The notes under the pieces: model-generated
What the model was told of the DNA's origin: nothing
Database searches by the model: none
What the model saw: only the letters and a program-made list of their open reading frames with translations
Shown: positions 1 through 7,019 of the stretch, piece after piece
How positions within the stretch are numbered: the stretch's first letter is position 1
Layout: each line of letters starts with the position of its first letter
From: UBA1172 sp049889655
Lineage (GTDB): Bacteria; Pseudomonadota; Alphaproteobacteria; Puniceispirillales; UBA1172
DNA: 7,019 bases
Reading direction: 5' to 3'
NCBI GenBank assembly: GCA_049889655.1
Contig: JBMHCY010000118.1
Location: 1-7,019 of the forward strand
Translations under genes and position numbers: made by a program

Positions 1-8
1 GGCATGAC

Positions 9-13
9 AGGGG
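9..13 (+). promoter_or_regulatory. Ribosome binding site of cobW
   Basis: AGGGG sits 6 nt before the ATG at 20 and 9 nt before the ATG at 23, but directly touches the ATG at 14. This argues that translation starts at 20 or 23 rather than at the first in-frame ATG. Confidence 0.5.
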
Positions 14-19
14 ATGACA

Positions 20-1120
20 ATGATGGCAACGCGGATACCGGCAACGGTGATCACCGGATTTCTCGGGGCAGGCAAGACAACGCTGATCCGCCGGTTGATT
101 GAAGAAGCCGACGGCCGGCGGCTCGCGCTGATCGTCAACGAGTTTGGTGATGTCGGTGTCGATGGTGATGTGCTGGCGGCTTGCGGCAGCCCCAACTGTT
201 CCGAAGACGATATTATCGAATTGGCCAATGGCTGCATCTGCTGCACAGTGGCGGATGATTTTCTGCCGTCGATGCAGGCGCTGCTGGCCCAGGACCCACC
301 GCCGGATCACATTATCATCGAAACCTCAGGGCTGGCACTGCCGCAACCACTGGTGCAGGCGTTTTCCTGGCCCGATATCCGCTCCCGGGTGATGCTTGAC
401 GGTGTTGTCACTGTGGTCGACGGGGCTGCCCTTGCCGAAGGTGCGGTGGTGGGAGATGCCGACGCTCTCGAAGCCCAGCGCAGCGCGGACCCGGAACTCG
501 ATCACGAAACCCCGGTGGATGAACTCTTCCACGATCAGGTGGCCGCGGCCAACCTGCTGGTTGTCTCGAAAAGCGACCTGATCAGCGATGATGCCCGCAA
601 CCGGGTAAGCACAAGGCTCGAGGAGATGACCGAAAAATCAACGCCGGTGATCATCACCAGTGGTGATGCGGCACCGCTCAAGGCGATCTTCGGCCTTGAT
701 CTCGAAGAAGAGGCCTTTGCCCGCAGCAAGGATTATCATCATCACCATGACCATGACCATGACCATGATCACGACGATGATCACGATGATCACCACCACC
801 ACCACCATCACCACGATCACGGCCATGATGCGTTCACCTCGGTTGTTGTCCGCCTTGACCGGCTGGCCGATCATGAGGTGTTCTGCCGACAGCTGGAAGA
901 TGTGGTGGCATCGCATCACCTGCTCCGTGCCAAGGGGATACTGCCGGTTGACGGCAAGGCCCTGCCGCTGACGGTGCAGGCTGTCGGCCGCCGTGTTGAT
1001 TCCTGGTTCGGCGGTGAAGCCAGCGGTGATGGCCGCCTTGTGCTGATCGGTCTTGCCGAAACAGATATGGATGCTGCCGCTGCTGCCCTCGACGGGGTGA
1101 TCATCGCCAGGCAGGGTTGA
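20..1120 (+). CDS. cobW: CobW, cobalamin-biosynthesis P-loop GTPase (putative cobalt chaperone)
   Basis: Belongs to the COG0523/CobW family of metal-handling GTPases, thought to supply cobalt to the CobNST chelatase; its exact biochemical role is less settled than that of its neighbours. Residue numbers here count from the ATG at 14. A Walker A motif GFLGAGKTT lies at 15-23, the family GCICC metal site at 73-77 with two further cysteines at 57 and 62, ETSG at 103-106, and SKSD at 185-188 in the place of the NKxD guanine-specificity motif. A very His/Asp-rich linker spans 242-271, and a C-terminal CobW_C-like domain follows from about 274. Length (about 366 aa) is normal for the family. ATGs at 14, 20 and 23 are all in frame. 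AGGGG at 9-13 abuts the first but is well spaced from the second (6 nt) and third (9 nt), so I chose 20. It lies immediately before cobN, which supports true CobW rather than a zinc-related paralogue such as YjiA or ZigA. Confidence 0.95.
   Translation: MMATRIPATVITGFLGAGKTTLIRRLIEEADGRRLALIVNEFGDVGVDGDVLAACGSPNCSEDDIIELANGCICCTVADDFLPSMQALLAQDPPPDHIIIETSGLALPQPLVQAFSWPDIRSRVMLDGVVTVVDGAALAEGAVVGDADALEAQRSADPELDHETPVDELFHDQVAAANLLVVSKSDLISDDARNRVSTRLEEMTEKSTPVIITSGDAAPLKAIFGLDLEEEAFARSKDYHHHHDHDHDHDHDDDHDDHHHHHHHHDHGHDAFTSVVVRLDRLADHEVFCRQLEDVVASHHLLRAKGILPVDGKALPLTVQAVGRRVDSWFGGEASGDGRLVLIGLAETDMDAAAAALDGVIIARQG
738..829 (+). other. His/Asp-rich metal-binding tract inside CobW
   Basis: Counting from the ATG at 14, residues 242-271 contain 19 His, 10 Asp and one Gly and nothing else, including eight consecutive His at 260-267. 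The tract lies between the GTPase domain and the C-terminal domain. His-rich linkers are known in CobW and in other nickel or cobalt GTPases such as HypB, where they bind or store divalent metal ions. Cobalt binding here is inferred from composition and gene context. Confidence 0.85.
745..768 (+). repeat. Perfect 6-bp tandem repeat, CCATGA x4, in cobW
   Basis: Four exact consecutive copies of CCATGA encode the alternating His-Asp part of the CobW metal tract. The unit is a multiple of three, so gain or loss of a copy keeps the reading frame and only changes the number of His-Asp pairs. Degenerate GATCAC/GATGAT units follow to about position 830. Confidence 0.9.
1110..1116 (+). promoter_or_regulatory. 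Ribosome binding site deciding the cobN start
   Basis: GGCAGGG lies within the last codons of cobW. Its AGGG core is 9 nt before the ATG at 1126 but directly abuts the TTG at 1117, so it supports the ATG start. Its position inside the cobW coding end suggests translational coupling. Confidence 0.6.
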
Positions 1121-1125
1121 TCGCC

Positions 1126-4100
1126 ATGCACCTTCTCCGCATCGAGCAATCAGGGGATCTCTACCAGGATGGCGAAGCGGTTGATCTGGGTCAGTCGCCG
1201 GGGCGGCTTGTTTTCCTGAGCGCGGCGGATACCGAAATCAGTATGCTGGCGGCGGCGGTGGATGCTTCCGGTCGCGATGGTCAGGCAGTGCGACTGGCCA
1301 ATTACATGAATCTCAATCACCCCTATTCGGTGGATCTTTATTGCGAGAACACCCTCAGCCATGCCCGGGTGATTGTTGTCCGGCTGCTGGGCGGGGCGTC
1401 CTACTGGCCCTATGGGGTCGAGCAGATCGCGGCACTGGCCCGCAAAAAGGGGGTCCCGCTGGCCTTTCTGGCAGGCGATGGCAAGCCGGACCCGGAACTC
1501 GATGCTGCCTCGACCATGGCTGCTGATGATCTTGAGAGGCTCAATGCCTGTCTTATTGCTGGCGGGATGGAAAACGCCCTTGCCTTTCTCGACCATTGCG
1601 ATGATCTGATCGATGGCACGGCCAAGGCGGCCTTGCCGAAACCGCTGCCCCCGGCGGGGCTTTACTGGCCCGGGGAAGCCGCTGCCGATCTCGCCATGAT
1701 CGGCCGCTTCTGGCGTCAGGCGGGGATTGCGGAGGACGCCCCGGTGGCGGCCGTGGTGTTCTATCGTGCCCTGACCCAGTCCGGGGATACTGCGCCTGTC
1801 GACGGGCTCATCAGCGCGCTTCTGGAAAGTGGCATGGCGCCCCTGCCGGTGTTTGTTGCCAGCCTCAAGGATCCGTTTTCGGCAGATCTTGTCACCTCGC
1901 TTTTTGCCGAAACGCCGCCGCGGGTGATCCTCAATCTCACCAGTTTTGCGGTTTCTGATCCGGCGGGGCAGCGCAAGGCCGATCACAGCCCCGGGCCTTT
2001 TGCCGGGGTTGATGCACCCGTTATTCAGGCGATGCTGGCTTCGGGAACGCGGTCAACCTGGGCTGACGGCATGGCCGGGCTGAACCCCCGTGATCTGGCC
2101 ATGCACGTTGTACTGCCAGAACTTGATGGCCGTATCAGCAGCCGGGTGATCGGTTTCAAATCACCGCCGCGCCGCCATCAACGCACCGAGGCCATGGTCA
2201 CCGGTTATGATGCTGATCATGAACGGTGCCGTTTTACCGCCGCCCTTGCCGCAGCCTGGTCCCGCCTTGCCCGAACGCCGCGCCCGGATCGCCGCCTTGC
2301 GCTGATCATGGCCAACTACCCCAACAAGGACAGCCGCCTTGCCAACGGGGTTGGTCTTGACACACCGGAAAGCGCGGCGGTGGTGATGCAGCATCTGGCC
2401 GCCGCCGGCTATGACGCAGCCAACGCCCCGGCAGATTCAGCTGCGGTGATCAAGGCGTTGCTGGCCGTGCCAACCAACAGTGGCCTTGACCGGGCCGATG
2501 AAGAAGGCCGCGTTGTTGAGGTCACCCTGCCGTTTGACCGCTATCACCAGCATTACCGGCATCTCCCTGAAAGCCTGCGCCAGCAGGTCGAGGAACGCTG
2601 GGGTTCCCCGGAAGCAGACCCGATGCGCTTCGGTGAGGGTCTGGCCCTGCCGTTGCGCCGTTTCGGCAATATCATTCTGGCTGTTCAGCCCGCCCGCGGC
2701 TATCAGATCGACCCCAAGGCGAGTTACCATTCCCCTGATCTGCCGCCGCCACATCATTATCTCGCCTTCTATTTCTGGCTGCGTCATGAATTCGGGGCCC
2801 ATGCCGTGATCCATCTGGGCAAGCACGGCAATCTGGAATGGCTGCCGGGCAAGGCGCTGGCCCTTTCACCGTCGTGTTTCCCCGATGCCATTCTCGGGCC
2901 GATGCCCCATTTCTATCCATTTATCGTCAATGATCCGGGTGAAGGCAGCCAGGCCAAGAGACGAACAGCGGCAGTGATTCTCGATCACCTGACGCCACCG
3001 ATGACGCTGGCCGAAAGCCACGGGATCATGGCCGAGCTGGAAACCCTGATGGATGAATATTACGAAGCCGCGGGGATGGATGCCCGCCGCAGCAGTGATC
3101 TTGTCAGCCGCATCATCGAGACAGCTGCCCGTGCCGGGATCGCGGCCGATTGCGGGATCGCCGACACTGACCCTGATGATGAAAAACTGCTGAAACTTGA
3201 TAACTTTCTCTGTGACCTAAAGGAAATGCAGATCAGGGACGGGCTGCATATCTATGGCCGGTCGCCGGAAGGCCGGCTTCGTGATGATCTGATCACGGCG
3301 ATCCTGCGCATTCCCCGGGGTGATGGTGAAGGGGCCCGGCAATCAATCCTTCGCAGCCTGGCCCGTGATCTGGGGCTCGACGGGTTTGATCCGCTGGCAG
3401 CTGATGCTGCCGCAGCCTGGACAGGTCCGACACCGCCGCTGCTTGCTGATATCGACCCGACCCCCTGGCGGCATCAGGGTGATACGGTGGAACGCCTCGG
3501 GCTTGTTGCCGCCGGGCTTGTCTCGGGACAGATCAAGGCAGACCCGGCATGGGCGGAAACCGGGGCCGTGCTGGCGGAGTCCCTGCCCGCGGTGAGCAGC
3601 GCGATTGATGCCTGCGGCGGCGATGAATTGCGGTTTTTGCTGAAGGGCCTTGATGGCGGTTATGTGCCTGCGGCTCCTGCCGGTGCACCGACACGGGGGC
3701 GCCCCGAAACCCTGCCCACCGGGCGTAATTTCTTTTCCATCGACAGCCGTGCTGTGCCGACCGAAGCAGCCTGGCGGATCGGTTTTGCCTCGGCAACACT
3801 GCTGATCGAACGCTTTGTTCAGGATCAGGGCAATTATCCGAAAGCGCTGGTGCTCTCCGCCTGGGGGACAGCGAATATGCGAACCGGCGGTGACGATATC
3901 GCCCAGGCGCTCGCCTTGATGGGGGTGCAGCCGAAATGGGATGGAGCCTCGCGACGGGTGACAGGGTTTGAGATTATGCCCGTTTCCGTGCTGGGGCGGC
4001 CGCGGGTGGATGTCACCCTGCGTTGTTCCGGGTTTTTCCGTGACGCTTTCCCGGCGCAGATCGCTCTGGTTGACAAGGTTGCCCGGGCTGTCGGCGATCT

Positions 4101-4956
4101 CGATGAGCCGGAAGACCAGAACCCCATTGCTGCCCGCATGAAGGCCGAGACTGCCGCCATGGAAGCCGAGGGGATGAGCCCTGATGAGGCGCGTCTGAAA
4201 GCCGGTTTCCGCGTCTATTCCGCCCGCCCCGGGGCCTATGGGGCCGGTCTGCAGACCCTGATTGACGAAGGCATCTGGCAGGACCGCAGCGATTTTGCCG
4301 ATGCCTTTCTGACCTGGAGCAGCTATGCCTATGGCGACAAAACCGAAGGCATGGAGGCCCGCAGCGGGCTTGAGCAGCGGCTGGGGGCAGTCGATGCGGT
4401 CATCCACAATCAGGACAACCGTGAACACGATATTCTCGACAGTGATGATTACTATCAGTTTGCCGGTGGGCTGGCTGCCAGTGTGGCTGCCATCAAAGGC
4501 CGTGATGCCCCTGTTTACATGAACGATCACAGCCTGGCTGAAAAGCCGGTGATCCGCAGCCTCGGCGAAGAGATCAGCCGCGTTGTCAGGGGCCGGGCGA
4601 CCAACCCGAAATGGCTCAGCGGGGTGATGCGCCATGGCTATAAGGGGGCGTTCGAGATCGCCGCCACGCTCGATTATCTTTTTGCCTTTGCCGCCACGAC
4701 ACGGCAGGTCCCGGGGCATCTTTTCGATGCGGTGCACGAAGCCTGGATCGAAAACGAAGAGGTGCGCACGTTCATTGAGACGGCCAATCCCCATGCCCTT
4801 GATGATATGCTCGACCGGTTCAACGAAGCGATTGAAAGAGGGCTCTGGCAGCCGCGGCGCAACAGTGTCATCGAAACACTGGCACAACCGCGCCAAACAG
4901 GCCAGAATGCCCGTGAAAGGAAATCATATCATGACGACAGAACAGGAAGAGATTGA
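1126..4956 (+). CDS. cobN: CobN, large subunit of the aerobic cobaltochelatase CobNST
   Basis: Binds hydrogenobyrinic acid a,c-diamide and, with the ATPase complex CobS-CobT, inserts cobalt at the cost of ATP; cytoplasmic. The product is 1276 aa, close to the roughly 1275 aa of classical CobN. The start MHLLRIEQ followed by LGQSP and LFLSAADTE-like sequence resembles known CobN N-termini, supporting ATG 1126 over TTG 1117, which overlaps the cobW stop. Hallmarks of the CobN/BchH/ChlH family are present: HLGKHGNLEW at 563-572 followed by LPGK, IVNDPGEGSQAKRR at 600-613, WSSYAYGDK from 1064, HNQDNREHDILDSDDYYQF at 1094-1112, and NPKW from 1160. The cobW neighbour, and cobO and cobQ downstream, identify it as a cobalt chelatase rather than a magnesium chelatase. 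The subunits CobS and CobT are not in the window. The last residues, after the QPRRNS segment, form a charged tail that overlaps cobO. Confidence 0.97.
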   Translation: MHLLRIEQSGDLYQDGEAVDLGQSPGRLVFLSAADTEISMLAAAVDASGRDGQAVRLANYMNLNHPYSVDLYCENTLSHARVIVVRLLGGASYWPYGVEQIAALARKKGVPLAFLAGDGKPDPELDAASTMAADDLERLNACLIAGGMENALAFLDHCDDLIDGTAKAALPKPLPPAGLYWPGEAAADLAMIGRFWRQAGIAEDAPVAAVVFYRALTQSGDTAPVDGLISALLESGMAPLPVFVASLKDPFSADLVTSLFAETPPRVILNLTSFAVSDPAGQRKADHSPGPFAGVDAPVIQAMLASGTRSTWADGMAGLNPRDLAMHVVLPELDGRISSRVIGFKSPPRRHQRTEAMVTGYDADHERCRFTAALAAAWSRLARTPRPDRRLALIMANYPNKDSRLANGVGLDTPESAAVVMQHLAAAGYDAANAPADSAAVIKALLAVPTNSGLDRADEEGRVVEVTLPFDRYHQHYRHLPESLRQQVEERWGSPEADPMRFGEGLALPLRRFGNIILAVQPARGYQIDPKASYHSPDLPPPHHYLAFYFWLRHEFGAHAVIHLGKHGNLEWLPGKALALSPSCFPDAILGPMPHFYPFIVNDPGEGSQAKRRTAAVILDHLTPPMTLAESHGIMAELETLMDEYYEAAGMDARRSSDLVSRIIETAARAGIAADCGIADTDPDDEKLLKLDNFLCDLKEMQIRDGLHIYGRSPEGRLRDDLITAILRIPRGDGEGARQSILRSLARDLGLDGFDPLAADAAAAWTGPTPPLLADIDPTPWRHQGDTVERLGLVAAGLVSGQIKADPAWAETGAVLAESLPAVSSAIDACGGDELRFLLKGLDGGYVPAAPAGAPTRGRPETLPTGRNFFSIDSRAVPTEAAWRIGFASATLLIERFVQDQGNYPKALVLSAWGTANMRTGGDDIAQALALMGVQPKWDGASRRVTGFEIMPVSVLGRPRVDVTLRCSGFFRDAFPAQIALVDKVARAVGDLDEPEDQNPIAARMKAETAAMEAEGMSPDEARLKAGFRVYSARPGAYGAGLQTLIDEGIWQDRSDFADAFLTWSSYAYGDKTEGMEARSGLEQRLGAVDAVIHNQDNREHDILDSDDYYQFAGGLAASVAAIKGRDAPVYMNDHSLAEKPVIRSLGEEISRVVRGRATNPKWLSGVMRHGYKGAFEIAATLDYLFAFAATTRQVPGHLFDAVHEAWIENEEVRTFIETANPHALDDMLDRFNEAIERGLWQPRRNSVIETLAQPRQTGQNARERKSYHDDRTGRD
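4916..4923 (+). promoter_or_regulatory. Ribosome binding site of cobO, inside the cobN end
   Basis: AAAGGAAA has its AGGA core 9 nt before the ATG at 4931. It lies within the cobN coding sequence. It is the best Shine-Dalgarno match in the window and fixes the cobO start, since the open frame extends far upstream to 4634 only as an out-of-frame shadow of cobN. Confidence 0.75.
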
Positions 4957-5548
4957 TCGCCACAACGCCAAGATGGCCAAGAAGAAACAGGCCCGTGACA
5001 AGATCATGGCGGGAAAGACGATCGAAAAGGGGCTCGTGATTGTCCATACTGGCAAGGGCAAGGGTAAATCCTCGGCAGCCTTCGGGATGATCTTTCGCGG
5101 CATCGCCCACGGTCTGCCGACGGCGGTGGTGCAGTTCATCAAAGGCGGTATGTCGACCGGCGAGCGGGATTTGATCACCAGCCATTTTGCCGATCGCTGC
5201 CAGTTCCACACCATGGGCGAGGGCTTCACCTGGGAAACCCAGGATAAAGAACGCGATATCGCCGCCGCTCAGGCAGCCTGGGAAAAGGCAAAAGACCTGA
5301 TCATGCAGGACGGGATGCACATGGTGCTGCTGGACGAGATCAACATCGCGCTCCGCTATGGCTATATCGATGAGGCCGAGGTGATCGATTTCCTCACCAG
5401 CAAAAAGCCGCCGATGACCCATGTCGTGCTGACCGGGCGCAATGCCAGCGAGGCGCTTATTGAGGCGGCTGACCTGGTGACGGAAATGACGCTGATCAAG
5501 CATCCGTTCCGGTCCGGGGTCAAGGCGCAGATCGGCGTGGAATTCTGA
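4931..5548 (+). CDS. cobO: CobO, cob(I)yrinic acid a,c-diamide adenosyltransferase
   Basis: Transfers the 5'-deoxyadenosyl group of ATP to the reduced cobalt of the corrinoid, forming the upper ligand of adenosylcobalamin precursors; cytoplasmic. This is the CobA/CobO/BtuR family, unrelated to PduO or EutT. The product is 205 aa, typical for CobO. A lysine-rich N-terminal segment (residues 10-33) precedes the unusual family P-loop HTGKGKGKSS at 39-48, which lies close to the N-terminus as expected. VLLDEIN at 132-138 is the Walker B-like strand. The C-terminus, HPFRSGVKAQIGVEF, matches the family's conserved ending. The start at 4931 is chosen from the strong ribosome binding site and the family N-terminus. 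The gene begins 26 nt before the cobN stop and ends 2 nt before cobQ, so translation is probably coupled to both. Confidence 0.97.
   Translation: MTTEQEEIDRHNAKMAKKKQARDKIMAGKTIEKGLVIVHTGKGKGKSSAAFGMIFRGIAHGLPTAVVQFIKGGMSTGERDLITSHFADRCQFHTMGEGFTWETQDKERDIAAAQAAWEKAKDLIMQDGMHMVLLDEINIALRYGYIDEAEVIDFLTSKKPPMTHVVLTGRNASEALIEAADLVTEMTLIKHPFRSGVKAQIGVEF
5539..5541 (+). promoter_or_regulatory. Weak ribosome binding site of cobQ
   Basis: Only a GGA core (within GTGGAA) is seen, 9 nt before the ATG at 5551 and still inside cobO. With the cobO stop just 2 nt before the start codon, ribosomes probably reach cobQ mainly by re-initiation after cobO. Confidence 0.3.
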
Positions 5549-5550
5549 TT

Positions 5551-7019
5551 ATGACAGCCGCCTTCATGGTGCAGGGGGCAGGGTCGAATGTCGGCAAGTC
5601 GCTGCTGGTGGCAGGGCTGTGCAGGATCTTTGCCCGACGCGGGCTGACGGTGCGGCCGTTCAAGCCGCAGAATATGTCGAACAATGCTGCCGTGACGATC
5701 GAAGGCGGTGAGATCGGCCGGGCCCAGGCACTCCAGGCCCGGGCATCCCATGCTGACCCCAGCATCCACATGAACCCTGTGCTGCTCAAACCCGAAACCG
5801 ATACCGGCGCCCAGATTATTGTGCAGGGCCAGCGCTTCGGTTCCATGAAGGCCCGCGAATACGGCAGCCACAAGGCAACACTGCTGCCGCGGGTGCTCGA
5901 CAGTTTCAACCGGCTCAAGGCCGAGGCTGATCTTGTCATCATCGAAGGGGCGGGCAGCCCGGCTGAGGTCAACCTGAGGGCAGGTGATATCGCCAATATG
6001 GGTTTTGCCGAGGCGGCGGATGTGCCGGTGGTGCTCGTGGGTGATATTGATAGAGGTGGCGTCATCGCCTCGCTGGTCGGCACGGCGAATGTGCTTGAGC
6101 CAGAGGAAACCGCGCGCATCAAGGGATTTCTGATCAACAAGTTTCGGGGTGACACCAGCCTCTTTCACGATGGCATGGCGATCATTGAAGCGGCGACAGG
6201 CTGGCAAGGGCTGGGGATTCTGCCATGGTTTGACCGTGCCCGTACCCTGCCTGCGGAAGATATTCTCGATCTCGAGGCCAAGGCTGATCGCGGTGCAGCG
6301 GAAACTGTTTTTCATGTCGCCGTGCCGGTGTTGCGGCGGATTGCCAATTTCGATGATCTCGACCCCCTGACCGCCGATCCCGGGATCAGGGTCACGCTGG
6401 TGAAGCCCGGGGAGCCGCTGCCGCTGGATGCTGACCTGGTGCTGCTGCCCGGTTCCAAGGCGACCATCGCCGACCTTGCTTTTCTGAAGGAGCAGGGCTG
6501 GGATATTGATCTGAAGGCGCTGGCCCGGCAGGGGGCTGCGGTCATGGGGCTGTGCGGCGGCTATCAGATGCTGGGCCGGGCTGTGCATGATCCGGAAGGG
6601 CTCGAAGGCAGGCCCGGCAGTTGTGAAGGCCTTGGCCTGCTCGATATCGAAACAACCCTGCAACCGCAAAAGACAGTGCGGTTTTCCCGCGGTGTTGCCG
6701 CTGCTGGCGGGGTCGCGGTGGAAGGCTATGAGATCCATCTCGGCACCACCACAGGGCCCGATACCGCGCGGCCGATGCTGACCCTTGATGACGGCCGCCC
6801 CGATGGGGCAGTCAGTGCCGATGGCCGGATCATGGGCTGTTATATGCACGGGCTTTTTGCCAGCGATGCCTATCGCGGGGTCTGGCTCGCCACCCGCGAT
6901 GGCAGCCCTGACGGCGATGGGCTGCGGTTTGAAGCGATGGTCGAAGAAGGGCTCGACGCCCTTGCTGACCATCTCGAGGCCCATGCCGATATCAACGCCC
7001 TCGCCCGCATCGCGGGGCT
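5551..7019 (+). CDS. cobQ: CobQ, adenosylcobyric acid synthase (glutamine-hydrolysing), 3' end cut by window
   Basis: Amidates the b, d, e and g side chains of adenosylcobyrinic acid a,c-diamide, using glutamine and ATP, to give adenosylcobyric acid. The frame is open for 489 codons to the window edge with no stop; family members are about 480-510 aa, so only a few residues should be missing. The N-terminal dethiobiotin-synthetase-like ATPase domain (about 1-230) has the P-loop QGAGSNVGKS at 8-17, followed by KPQNMSNN, EGAGSPAEVNL and VGDIDRGG. The C-terminal GATase_3 domain (from about 255) has LLPGSKAT from 298, the nucleophile Cys335 in MGLCGGYQMLG and the catalytic His433 in CYMHGLF, so the amidotransferase looks intact. 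The conserved KPQNMSNN and the cobO neighbour favour CobQ over CobB/CbiA, which amidates the a and c positions. The start is the first ATG after cobO. Confidence 0.96.
   Translation, partial: MTAAFMVQGAGSNVGKSLLVAGLCRIFARRGLTVRPFKPQNMSNNAAVTIEGGEIGRAQALQARASHADPSIHMNPVLLKPETDTGAQIIVQGQRFGSMKAREYGSHKATLLPRVLDSFNRLKAEADLVIIEGAGSPAEVNLRAGDIANMGFAEAADVPVVLVGDIDRGGVIASLVGTANVLEPEETARIKGFLINKFRGDTSLFHDGMAIIEAATGWQGLGILPWFDRARTLPAEDILDLEAKADRGAAETVFHVAVPVLRRIANFDDLDPLTADPGIRVTLVKPGEPLPLDADLVLLPGSKATIADLAFLKEQGWDIDLKALARQGAAVMGLCGGYQMLGRAVHDPEGLEGRPGSCEGLGLLDIETTLQPQKTVRFSRGVAAAGGVAVEGYEIHLGTTTGPDTARPMLTLDDGRPDGAVSADGRIMGCYMHGLFASDAYRGVWLATRDGSPDGDGLRFEAMVEEGLDALADHLEAHADINALARIAG

Noticed and set aside
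638..971. Open frames in other frames and on the other strand across the cobW His/Asp tract, with runs of Val/Met/Ile or Thr/Met/Ile
   Set aside because: They resemble membrane segments only because the CAT/GAC/CAC repeat reads as hydrophobic codons out of frame; they carry no start signals or family motifs.
1117..1125. TTG at 1117 as the cobN start
   Set aside because: It would overlap the cobW stop in a TTGA arrangement, but the purine-rich ribosome binding site directly abuts it, and family members begin with the MHLL sequence encoded from 1126.
1150..1986. A 278-codon open frame on the minus strand
   Set aside because: It is antisense to the N-terminal third of cobN, with no family motif and an Arg/Gly/Pro/His-rich translation typical of a shadow frame.
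3343..4896. A 517-codon open frame on the minus strand
   Set aside because: It is fully antisense to conserved parts of cobN. Its translation shows no domain and a low-quality composition; it is an artefact of third-position GC bias.
4634..4930. An N-terminal extension of cobO of 99 codons
   Set aside because: This is the open frame upstream of the true cobO start, out of frame within cobN. The sequence is Arg/Ser/Pro-rich and unlike any adenosyltransferase; the ribosome binding site and family N-terminus both place the start at 4931.
5362..6984. A 540-codon open frame on the minus strand
   Set aside because: It lies opposite cobO and cobQ, whose protein motifs are unmistakable. The antisense translation is rich in His, Pro, Gly and Arg with no recognisable domain, as expected from the complement of a GC-rich coding frame.
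1..7019. Cobalamin riboswitch, terminators or internal promoters
   Set aside because: The gene junctions are 5 nt, an overlap of 26 nt and 2 nt, leaving no room for such elements outside coding sequence, and I saw no B12-box-like or hairpin-plus-U-tract sequence. A riboswitch, if present, would lie upstream of the window.

Overview
The window is a densely packed stretch of a cobalamin (vitamin B12) biosynthesis operon of the aerobic (oxygen-dependent, late cobalt insertion) type. All four recognisable genes lie on the + strand in the order cobW - cobN - cobO - cobQ. Gene order, protein sequence style, fairly high GC (roughly 60% by eye) and strong use of GAT and ATC codons point to an alphaproteobacterium. 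The sequence alone does not let me name a genus.

Layout: cobW (about 20-1120) encodes a COG0523/CobW-family P-loop GTPase with a GCICC metal site and a striking His/Asp tract. cobN (1126-4956) encodes the large, porphyrin-binding subunit of the aerobic cobaltochelatase CobNST. cobO (4931-5548) encodes the corrinoid adenosyltransferase. cobQ (5551 to the window edge) encodes the glutamine-dependent adenosylcobyric acid synthase and lacks only its last few codons. There is essentially no intergenic DNA: cobW/cobN are separated by 5 nt (or overlap if the TTG at 1117 is used), cobN/cobO overlap by 26 nt, and cobO/cobQ are 2 nt apart. No internal promoter, terminator, riboswitch, RNA gene, mobile element or CRISPR array is visible.

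How the genes work together: CobW is thought to handle or deliver cobalt. CobN, with CobS and CobT (not in this window), inserts cobalt into hydrogenobyrinic acid a,c-diamide. After reduction of the cobalt, CobO adds the upper adenosyl ligand. CobQ then amidates four side chains to give adenosylcobyric acid. The gene order therefore follows consecutive pathway steps.

I found no previously undescribed system. The points most worth a second look are the 30-residue His/Asp tract of CobW, encoded partly by a perfect 6-bp tandem repeat, the extended CobN tail that overlaps cobO, and the high density of GATC sites.
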